From Salinimicrobium sp049680855 (GTDB lineage Bacteria; Bacteroidota; Bacteroidia; Flavobacteriales; Flavobacteriaceae), in NCBI RefSeq assembly GCF_049680855.1, contig NZ_JBMPGS010000005.1, forward strand, positions 62,001 to 126,000: 64,000 bases of DNA. Reading direction: 5' to 3'. Made by a program: the position numbers and the translations under genes. Below the pieces are notes generated by a model that did no database searches, was not told the DNA's origin, and worked only from the letters and a program-made list of their open reading frames with translations. The stretch's first letter is position 1; each line of letters opens with the position of its first letter. Positions 41,887 to 49,144 of this stretch are shown piece after piece.

Positions 41887-43032
41887 ATGAAACTATTTTA
41901 CCTATTAAGTTTTAAGCAAAGGGCACTTCTCTTTGCTCCAGTTCTTTTATTATTGGCTTCCTGTGGTTCGTACCAGTATTCCGGCTACGGCAGTGACGGG
42001 ATATACTCTTCTTCTGAAAAGAAGGAGGCGGTAACAGCCGATGATTACGTCGAATCTTATGAAGAATCGCTATATTATAAGCAGCTTTTTGCAGAAAGTG
42101 CAGAAAGATTTGGAAACGTACCCACAGAAGGTGCGATTTTCACTGATATAGATGGATATACTTCCACCGGCGCGTATGATAATGAAATGTTTGTACAGGA
42201 AGACCTTCAATATCGTGGAGGCAGTGCACCATGGGGAGCAGACCCAGATGAAATAGCTATTAATATCTACGGCAACAACTATCCGTATGCTCCATATTTT
42301 GATCCATACAACCCATACATGGGATATGTAGGTTTTTACAATTATAACTACAATCCATTTTTTGGAAGAGACTTTGGGCGCGGATATGGATTTGGATACG
42401 GTTATGGCTATGGCTACGCAACCAGTCCATGGTATGGATACCCATGGAGATATAGCTATGGTTATTACAATAGCTGGGGATGGAACTACTGGAATTCAGG
42501 TTGGAACAGGCACCCGTACTATTATGACTATGGCTACCCCTATAGCACACCTTACTATTTTAGAAGAAATGTAGCATACAATGAAGGCAGAAGAAATTCT
42601 TACATGGATTTCAGGTCTGAAGGTAGAAGTAATGCAGATGCTCGATCTTCTCGAATTCAGTCTTATTCAAATTCTAGAGGAGTTCGTGCAGACCGTAGTT
42701 CTTTGTTACTAAGAAGTAACAGGACTGCGAGCCAAAATAGGACTTACAGCACCAGAGCTTCCAGAGTAGAAACTGCTGATAGCCGCTCAAGAGGCCGAAG
42801 TAATTCTGCTTACAGATCTTCTTCTAATACCAGATCTTACGAAAGGAGCACCGAAGCGAGAACAACGCGTCGAAGCAATACTTATAACAACAACTCTTCA
42901 AGAGAAGTGCGAAGATCAACTTCTAATTCAAGAAGCTCAGGAACTGTTAGATCTTCTTCCAGCTCAAGATCTTCGGGAACTTCAAGATCGTCAGGTGGGT
43001 CATCAAGATCCAGTAGAGGAAGAGGAAATTAA
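41887..43032 (+). CDS. Low-complexity Tyr/Gly- and Ser/Arg-rich lipoprotein
   Basis: A 381-residue protein with lipobox LASC (Cys26). After a short folded-looking segment (about 45-115), residues about 130-215 are an array of aromatic Gly/Tyr/Pro repeats (YGYGYGYG, WYGYPWRYSYGYY). The last about 130 residues are Arg/Ser-rich (RSSSSSRSSGTSRSSGG). No enzyme domain is visible. The composition suggests a surface or matrix protein, with aromatic and cationic parts that could condense or bind anionic polymers; this is inference. The FadL-like gene follows 22 nt downstream. Confidence 0.75.
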   Translation: MKLFYLLSFKQRALLFAPVLLLLASCGSYQYSGYGSDGIYSSSEKKEAVTADDYVESYEESLYYKQLFAESAERFGNVPTEGAIFTDIDGYTSTGAYDNEMFVQEDLQYRGGSAPWGADPDEIAINIYGNNYPYAPYFDPYNPYMGYVGFYNYNYNPFFGRDFGRGYGFGYGYGYGYATSPWYGYPWRYSYGYYNSWGWNYWNSGWNRHPYYYDYGYPYSTPYYFRRNVAYNEGRRNSYMDFRSEGRSNADARSSRIQSYSNSRGVRADRSSLLLRSNRTASQNRTYSTRASRVETADSRSRGRSNSAYRSSSNTRSYERSTEARTTRRSNTYNNNSSREVRRSTSNSRSSGTVRSSSSSRSSGTSRSSGGSSRSSRGRGN

Positions 43033-43054
43033 TATCACAAATAATTATTATTAG

Positions 43055-44566
43055 ATGAAAAGATTAATTTTTGCCTTCATTGCCATGACCAGCATGGTAG
43101 TGGAGGCTCAAAATATTACCGATGCCGTACGCTATTCAAGGTCAGATTTGAATGGAACGGCAAGATACAGGGCAATGAGCGGAGCCTTTGGAGCCCTGGG
43201 AGGCGATCTCTCCTCTCTTAATGTAAACCCAGCCGGTTCTGCGGTGTTCCTTAATAGCTTTGCAGGATTTTCACTTGGAGTTAATAATCTCGAAAATGAT
43301 ACACAGTATTTCAATGGTTCTAGCAGCAGCTCCAACAGCAATATTGACCTTGGCCAGGCGGGTGGAGTTTTTGTTTTCAACAGCTATAATGAAGAAAATG
43401 ACTGGAGAAAATTTACAGTCGGCTTTAACTACACAAAATCTTCAGATTATGAAGATCAGTTCCTGGCAGCGGGCACAAATCAAAGACGCTCTATAGACAG
43501 CTACTATCTTGGATATGCCAATGGAGTTCCTTTAGATCTATTAATACCCGTAGAAGGCGAAACAGTAGCAGAGTTATACTCATGGCTAGGAGAAAACCGC
43601 GGCTTTGGTGCTCAACAGGCGCTTTTAGGCTATCAGGCGTATTTAATTAATGCAAATGATCCTGAAAACTTCGAAAACACGCTTTACTCTTCCAATATAG
43701 CCCCGGGAAATTTTGAACAGGAATATGCCTATGCAACTACCGGCCTTAACGGAAAATTTTCATTTAATTTTGCTACTCAATATAAAGACGACTGGTATTT
43801 AGGATTAAATCTAAATACCCACTTTATAAATTACGATCGAATCACTACGCTCTTTGAGACAAACAATAACCCTGGAAGTGGCATTAATGAAGTGTATCTC
43901 GAAGATCGTCTTAGCACCCTCGGAAGTGGATTTTCCTTTCAACTCGGTGCAATAGGAAAAATTGGTAAAAATCTTCGTATCGGAGGTTCCTATGAATCTC
44001 CTACCTGGTACTCCATTTCGGAAGAAACTACTCAGTATCTTGAAACCTATAGTGAAGCCGAAGGAGAAGCCATCGTAGATCCACAGATACTAAACATTTA
44101 TCCTGAATACACATTGCAAACTCCTTCAAAATATACCGGAAGTGTTGCACTTCTTCTTGGCGGGCGGGGATTAGTTAGTTTTGATTACAGCTACAAAGAT
44201 TATTCAAGCACTAAATTCAAGCCTGCAGGTGACCCGGAATTTACTTTTCAGAATGACCTGATGGCGCAGGAATTAAAAGCGGCGTCTTCTTACAGAATAG
44301 GCGGGGAATATCGTCTCATGGCCTGGAGTTTAAGAGGTGGCTACAGGCTTGAAGAAAGCCCCTACCACAATGAATCCACTATAGGTGATCTTCACGGATA
44401 TTCTTTTGGCCTTGGGTATAACTTCGGAAATGCTCGCTTAGATTTAGCATACGACGCATTTGAACAGGAAAATAATCCGCAGTTGTTCCAGGTTGGCTTG
44501 ACAGATACTGCTCAAATAAACCGAAATAATTCGAATTACACCCTTACGTTGAGTTTCGGGATTTAA
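43055..44566 (+). CDS. OMPP1/FadL/TodX-family outer membrane protein
   Basis: A 503-residue outer membrane protein. The signal peptide ends near VEAQ (residue 19). The N-terminal hatch sequence (GALGGDLSSLNVNPAG) matches FadL-type channels for hydrophobic substrates. The remainder has a 14-stranded-barrel-like alternation, ending in a C-terminal aromatic-rich strand (YTLTLSFGI). The substrate is unknown; in the family it is long-chain fatty acids or aromatic hydrocarbons. A clear terminator follows. Confidence 0.85.
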   Translation: MKRLIFAFIAMTSMVVEAQNITDAVRYSRSDLNGTARYRAMSGAFGALGGDLSSLNVNPAGSAVFLNSFAGFSLGVNNLENDTQYFNGSSSSSNSNIDLGQAGGVFVFNSYNEENDWRKFTVGFNYTKSSDYEDQFLAAGTNQRRSIDSYYLGYANGVPLDLLIPVEGETVAELYSWLGENRGFGAQQALLGYQAYLINANDPENFENTLYSSNIAPGNFEQEYAYATTGLNGKFSFNFATQYKDDWYLGLNLNTHFINYDRITTLFETNNNPGSGINEVYLEDRLSTLGSGFSFQLGAIGKIGKNLRIGGSYESPTWYSISEETTQYLETYSEAEGEAIVDPQILNIYPEYTLQTPSKYTGSVALLLGGRGLVSFDYSYKDYSSTKFKPAGDPEFTFQNDLMAQELKAASSYRIGGEYRLMAWSLRGGYRLEESPYHNESTIGDLHGYSFGLGYNFGNARLDLAYDAFEQENNPQLFQVGLTDTAQINRNNSNYTLTLSFGI

Positions 44567-44583
44567 AATCTTACTGACCTCTT

Positions 44584-44610
44584 AAAAAGCAGCTTTTGGG
44601 CTGCTTTTTT
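44584..44610 (+). terminator. Terminator after the FadL-like gene
   Basis: AAAAAGCAGC and GCTGCTTTTTT form a stem around a 6-nt loop, with a T tract. Confidence 0.9.
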
Positions 44611-44647
44611 ATTTTGTAAAAGTATAGAGAATTGCAATGCAGCTGAA

Positions 44648-44679
44648 TTGCCAAAAAAGGGTTTTAATATGTATCTTTG
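44648..44679 (+). promoter_or_regulatory. Promoter of folE
   Basis: TTG, 21 nt, then TATCTTTG matches the -33/-7 layout and lies about 40 nt before the folE start. Confidence 0.65.
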
Positions 44680-44719
44680 CAAGCCTAAACTGAAGTCTTC
44701 AACTTCTTTAAAATGAATT

Positions 44720-45397
44720 ATGAAAAAAGATAATATAGACGAGACCATTGATGAAATGGGCGATGCATTTGTAAGTCCGAATACAGATACACCTATGAGG
44801 AAGGACGCATTTGATAAATCTGATGCCGAAAAAATCGAAATCATTCAGCAGAATGTAAAGGAGATTATGAACACTTTAGGTTTAGATCTTAGCGATGACA
44901 GTCTCAAGGGCACCCCAAAAAGAGTAGCGAAGATGTTTGTCAATGAAATCTTTAGCGGCCTTCATCCTGATGAAAAGCCGAAAGCATCTACTTTTCAAAA
45001 TAAATATAAATACGGTGAAATGCTGGTTGAGAAAAATATTACGCTTTACTCTACCTGTGAACACCACCTGCTTCCTATCGTGGGCCGGGCTCATGTGGGT
45101 TATATATCCAATGGTACAGTAGTTGGGCTTTCAAAAATGAACAGGATTGTAGATTATTATGCAAAGCGTCCCCAGGTTCAGGAAAGACTCACGATGCAAA
45201 TCGTGAAAGAACTTCAGGAAGTTTTAGGAACCGAAGATGTAGCTTGCGTGATCGACGCAAAACACCTGTGTGTGAACAGCCGCGGAATTCGTGATATTGA
45301 AAGCAGCACAGTCACTAGTGAATACGGCGGAAGATTTAAAGATCCCGAAGCCAGAAGGGATTTCCTGGATTACATAAATCTTGATACCGAATTTTAA
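44720..45397 (+). CDS. folE: GTP cyclohydrolase I
   Basis: A 225-residue enzyme that converts GTP to 7,8-dihydroneopterin triphosphate, the first step of folate and pterin synthesis. The zinc and catalytic region STCEHHLLPIVGRAHVGYI is intact, as is the later QVQERLTMQIVKEL and the Cys in VACVIDAKHLCV. Length is typical. cysS follows 37 nt downstream, so they may be co-transcribed. Confidence 0.96.
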   Translation: MKKDNIDETIDEMGDAFVSPNTDTPMRKDAFDKSDAEKIEIIQQNVKEIMNTLGLDLSDDSLKGTPKRVAKMFVNEIFSGLHPDEKPKASTFQNKYKYGEMLVEKNITLYSTCEHHLLPIVGRAHVGYISNGTVVGLSKMNRIVDYYAKRPQVQERLTMQIVKELQEVLGTEDVACVIDAKHLCVNSRGIRDIESSTVTSEYGGRFKDPEARRDFLDYINLDTEF

Positions 45398-45434
45398 GTA
45401 TCTTCATCTAAACCTGAAGTAAAACTTCTATTTT

Positions 45435-46919
45435 ATGGCACTTTACCAGCAGCAGGAATTAAAGATCTATAATTCCATTTCAAAGGAGAAAGAAACCTTT
45501 AAACCCCTTACCGAAGGAAACATTGGAATGTATGTTTGCGGTCCTACGGTTTACAGCAATGTGCACCTGGGCAACTGCCGTACTTTCATTTCTTTTGACC
45601 TGGTTTTTAGATACCTCAAGCACCTGGGCTATAAAGTGCGCTATGTTAGAAATATCACTGATGCCGGACATTTAGAAAATGATGCCGATTCGGGTGAAGA
45701 CCGAATTGCTAAGAAAGCAAGGCTTGAGCAAATCGAGCCTATGGAAGTGGTTCAGAAATATACCGTCGATTTTCATAACATTCTACAAAAATTCAACAAC
45801 CTTCCACCCAGCATAGAGCCTACGGCAACAGGCCATATTGTGGAACAAATTGAGATCATAAAAGAAATTTTTGAGAAAGGATTTGCTTATGAAGTAAATG
45901 GTTCGGTCTATTTTGATGTTATTAAGTTCAACGAAACTCATGAATACGGGAAACTTAGCGGCCGAAAGCTGGAAGACATGATCCCCAACACCAGGGAGCT
46001 TACCGCGCAAAGCGATAAAAGGAATCCGCAAGATTTTGCCCTCTGGAAAAAGGCAGAACCACAGCATATTATGAGATGGCCTTCCCCGTGGAGTGATGGC
46101 TTTCCTGGCTGGCACCTGGAATGTACAGTAATGAGCTCAAAATATTTGGGAGAAGAATTTGATATTCACGGCGGCGGAATGGATCTTAAATTCCCTCACC
46201 ACGAATGTGAAATCGCCCAGGGAGAAGCTGCAACTGGGAAAAGCCCTGTGAATTACTGGATGCACGCCAATATGCTTACTCTTAACGGCAAGAAAATGGC
46301 CAAAAGTACCGGCAACAATATTCTTCCTACAGAAATTTTCACGGGAGACAATCCAAACCTTGAAAAAGGCTTTGCTCCTGCCGTTGCCCGTTTCTTCATG
46401 TTGCAGGCACATTACAGGAGTATTCTTGACTTTTCAAATGAAGCCCTTTTGGCAAGTGAAAAAGGTTTTTACAGGTTAATGGACGCCTATCATTTGCTGA
46501 ATGAATTACCAGCTTCAGAAAAAAGTTCTTTTGATGTCACTGCATGGAAACAAAAATGCTACGATGCAATGAATGATGATTTCAACAGCCCTATCCTTAT
46601 CGCAAATCTTTTTGAGGCCGTGAAACACATCAACAGCACAAAAGAAGGCAAAGAAATCATTTCCGGAGAAGATCTTGAAGTATTGAAAACAACCATGAGC
46701 GATTTCCTTTTTGACGTCCTGGGACTGGTAGATATACACGAAACCGCCGATGATTCCAGTGCAAAACTTTCGGGAGCTGTAGAACTTTTAATACGCTTGA
46801 GAGCAGAAGCCAGAGCGAATAAAGATTTTGCCACCAGCGATCAAATACGTGACGAATTACAAAAAATGGGAATTCAGCTGAAAGATGGAAAGGAAGGAAC
46901 TACTTTTTCCTTAAATTAG
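45435..46919 (+). CDS. cysS: Cysteinyl-tRNA synthetase
   Basis: A 494-residue class I synthetase. The HIGH-like motif is HLGN in VYSNVHLGNCRTF, and the KMSKS-like motif is KMAKST. The zinc ligands include the Cys of YVCGPTV, Cys in WHLECTVMS and the HHEC segment. Length is typical. The gene begins a run with yidD, lgt and a DUF192 lipoprotein gene. Confidence 0.96.
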   Translation: MALYQQQELKIYNSISKEKETFKPLTEGNIGMYVCGPTVYSNVHLGNCRTFISFDLVFRYLKHLGYKVRYVRNITDAGHLENDADSGEDRIAKKARLEQIEPMEVVQKYTVDFHNILQKFNNLPPSIEPTATGHIVEQIEIIKEIFEKGFAYEVNGSVYFDVIKFNETHEYGKLSGRKLEDMIPNTRELTAQSDKRNPQDFALWKKAEPQHIMRWPSPWSDGFPGWHLECTVMSSKYLGEEFDIHGGGMDLKFPHHECEIAQGEAATGKSPVNYWMHANMLTLNGKKMAKSTGNNILPTEIFTGDNPNLEKGFAPAVARFFMLQAHYRSILDFSNEALLASEKGFYRLMDAYHLLNELPASEKSSFDVTAWKQKCYDAMNDDFNSPILIANLFEAVKHINSTKEGKEIISGEDLEVLKTTMSDFLFDVLGLVDIHETADDSSAKLSGAVELLIRLRAEARANKDFATSDQIRDELQKMGIQLKDGKEGTTFSLN

Positions 46920-46940
46920 ATTTCCAAAAAAGGGAAAATA

Positions 46941-47186
46941 ATGCTGAAGAAATGGTTATCATATCCATTGATTGGGCTGGTGAAATTTTACCAGCAGGCC
47001 ATTTCCCCGTTTACTCCCGCCACCTGCAGGTTTACGCCCACCTGTTCCCAATACACTTTAGAAGCCATTCAAAAACATGGCCCTTTCCGCGGAACCTGGC
47101 TTGGCATGAAACGTATTGCAAAATGCCAGCCCTGGGGAAGTTCAGGATATGACCCTGTTCCGGAGAAACTTCAGAAGGAAAAATAA
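46941..47186 (+). CDS. yidD: Membrane protein insertion efficiency factor YidD
   Basis: An 81-residue protein with the family segments FYQQAISPFTPATCRFTPTC and GTWLGMKRIAKCQPW, and three conserved cysteines. YidD aids membrane protein insertion by YidC; it is peripheral on the inner membrane. It lies 21 nt after cysS and 52 nt before lgt. Confidence 0.93.
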   Translation: MLKKWLSYPLIGLVKFYQQAISPFTPATCRFTPTCSQYTLEAIQKHGPFRGTWLGMKRIAKCQPWGSSGYDPVPEKLQKEK

Positions 47187-47238
47187 TTCCCGAAAAGCAA
47201 CAAATACGTATATTTACCTCTAAATATAAAATCGCTGC

Positions 47239-48063
47239 ATGCTTTTCAATAAAATCTACTGGGATCCCTCAGAAGGAATAGACCTTGGTTTTTTCACCAT
47301 TCATTTTTACAGTTTAATGTTTGTCGTAGCCTTTACTCTTGGCTGGTACCTCATGAAAAGGATCTACGAAAAAGAAGGTGTATCCCTTGAAAAGCTTGAT
47401 TCCCTGTTCATTTACACCGTTTTAGCAACTCTAATTGGAGCCAGACTTGGGCATGTGATTTTTTATGACTGGGATTATTTTCAGGATCATTTACTGGAAA
47501 TTTTTCTTCCCGTTCGTTTTGAACCTGAATTCGAATTCACAGGTTTTCGCGGACTCGCAAGCCACGGAGCGGCAATCGGGATCATTACAGCCATGTACCT
47601 ATACTGCAAAAATGTGCTTCATAAACCGGTTTTATGGGTGCTGGATCGCATCGTAATTCCCGTAGCCTGCGGTGGAATTTTTGTGCGAATAGGAAACTTT
47701 ATGAACTCTGAAATTATAGGTAAACCAACGAACAGTGACTTCGGAGTTGTTTTTGTTCAGTTGGGCGAAAATTTTCCCCGTCATCCCGCACAATTGTATG
47801 AAGCATTTTGTTATCTTTTCGTATTCCTAATTCTATGGCTTACCTATTGGAAGACCAGGAAAAGTGAAAAATTGGGTTATATCTTCGGGTTGTTCCTGGT
47901 ATTGCTGTGGACGGTTCGATTCTTTGTTGAGTTCATGAAAGAACCACAAGTTGGTGAACGCGCTACCTGGGCATTAAATACCGGGCAATGGCTTAGTATA
48001 CCGTTTATTTTAGCCGGATTTTATTTTATGTTCAGGCCCTCCACAAAAGATCGTGTAAAATGA
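47239..48063 (+). CDS. lgt: Prolipoprotein diacylglyceryl transferase
   Basis: A 274-residue inner-membrane enzyme that transfers a diacylglyceryl group to the lipobox Cys of prolipoproteins. About seven membrane helices are visible, and the signature IGNFMNSEIIGKPTN is present together with HPAQLYEA. Length is typical. It overlaps the downstream DUF192 lipoprotein gene by 4 nt (ATGA), which fits because that product is a likely substrate. Many of the lipoproteins in this window would depend on it. Confidence 0.95.
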   Translation: MLFNKIYWDPSEGIDLGFFTIHFYSLMFVVAFTLGWYLMKRIYEKEGVSLEKLDSLFIYTVLATLIGARLGHVIFYDWDYFQDHLLEIFLPVRFEPEFEFTGFRGLASHGAAIGIITAMYLYCKNVLHKPVLWVLDRIVIPVACGGIFVRIGNFMNSEIIGKPTNSDFGVVFVQLGENFPRHPAQLYEAFCYLFVFLILWLTYWKTRKSEKLGYIFGLFLVLLWTVRFFVEFMKEPQVGERATWALNTGQWLSIPFILAGFYFMFRPSTKDRVK

Positions 48064-48551
48064 GGAAAAGACATGCACTTCTAGCCTTTATTCTTGGTGG
48101 TTTCCTTTTGGGTTGCAGCGACGACCCTGAAGCCGAAAAAATCATTGAACCCGAACCAGTTGTCTTTGAAAAAGAAGGGGAACTTTACCTCGTTAAAGCC
48201 TCGGGTGACACCATTCAAAAGCTGGATATCGAGATCGCCGATGATTCTTATGAACGACAAACCGGGCTTATGTACCGCGAAAGCATGGAAGACAGCCAGG
48301 GCATGTTGTTCATCTATCCAGAAGCAGCCCAGCGCTCCTTTTACATGAAGAACACGTACATTTCGTTAGATATTTTGTTCTTCGGAAGTGACAGTACAGC
48401 CGTAAGTTTCCAGGAGAATGCAAAGCCTATGGATGAAACACCACTTCCTTCGGGCCAGCCTGCTCAATTTATTCTTGAAATTAACGGTGGACTCGTGCAG
48501 GAGTGGAACATTGAAGAAGGTGATAAAATAGATTTCGAAAGGATGGACTAA
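48060..48551 (+). CDS. DUF192 domain lipoprotein
   Basis: A 163-residue lipoprotein with lipobox LLGC (Cys19). The DUF192 domain (about 50-160) has ERQTGLMYRESMED and MLFIYPEAAQRSFYMKNTYI, the conserved centre of the family. The fold is known, but the function is not established. Its ATG overlaps the lgt stop (ATGA). Confidence 0.9.
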   Translation: MRKRHALLAFILGGFLLGCSDDPEAEKIIEPEPVVFEKEGELYLVKASGDTIQKLDIEIADDSYERQTGLMYRESMEDSQGMLFIYPEAAQRSFYMKNTYISLDILFFGSDSTAVSFQENAKPMDETPLPSGQPAQFILEINGGLVQEWNIEEGDKIDFERMD

Positions 48552-48755
48552 AATGCTTTTTTAGGAAGCATATTAGCCATTTCATCTGCGCACTAGCAGT
48601 TATTTATTGAATCTACTGACTTATTAAGAAAACCTCCTCAAATCCCCTTTTTGAGCCACCTTCGGATGATTCTTTTGGAAGAGAAAAAAGTTTGCCTTAC
48701 CGCCCGCAATGACAGGAGTAGCCGAATCCACTAGGACCAACTTCAGAAAAGCTTC

Positions 48756-48774
48756 TTAAAACATCATTTTTGAC
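48756..48774. repeat. 19-bp palindrome copy
   Basis: CTTAAAACATCATTTTTGA, right arm perfect. Confidence 0.5.
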
Positions 48775-48865
48775 AGCTTACCGGTATGCTCTTTCCGAAA
48801 ACGCTGCTTTTCCTACTTCTTCTACTGTTTCAATTTATAACCTTTTAACTCCGCAGAAAAATGGC

Positions 48866-48884
48866 TCACAAATGCCATTTTAAG
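48866..48884. repeat. 19-bp palindrome copy
   Basis: TCACAAATGCCATTTTAAG, 110 nt from the previous copy. Confidence 0.5.
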
Positions 48885-48958
48885 AACATATCCTGAAGAA
48901 TACTTCCTACTACCGAAGATTCCACCATCGAAAAATTTCCAGTCCCGAAGAAAGTGCG

Positions 48959-48977
48959 GCAGACATGCCATTTTTTA
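48959..48977. repeat. 19-bp palindrome copy
   Basis: GCAGACATGCCATTTTTTA, the third copy in this intergenic region; only the right arm is well kept. Confidence 0.4.
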
Positions 48978-49088
48978 CTTATTAATCCTTGGTTTCCGAA
49001 TAAACTTCAAAGCTGCTGAAATGTATTTCCCTAAATCCTTCTGAAAATATTGGCTTCAGAAAAGAAAGAAACTGACAGCGTTTTCGCA

Positions 49089-49117
49089 CAAAAAAAGCCA
49101 TCTTTTCAGATGGCTTT
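49089..49117 (-). terminator. Terminator after secDF
   Basis: AAAGCCATC and GATGGCTTT pair around a 6-nt loop, followed on the minus strand by a T run. Confidence 0.88.
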
Positions 49118-49144
49118 GATATACTTTAAGAGTGAATGAAAAGC

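Larger units (their letters stand above)
48552..49088. other. Long intergenic region with three palindrome copies
   Basis: About 540 nt with no believable gene, between two converging transcription units. It holds palindrome copies at 48756, 48866 and 48959, all less than 210 nt apart, and an ATGCTTTTTT segment just after the lgt-operon stop. Repeated word fragments (TTCAGAAAAG, CTTCTTA) occur throughout. No tRNA, insertion sequence or known RNA was recognised. Confidence 0.5.
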
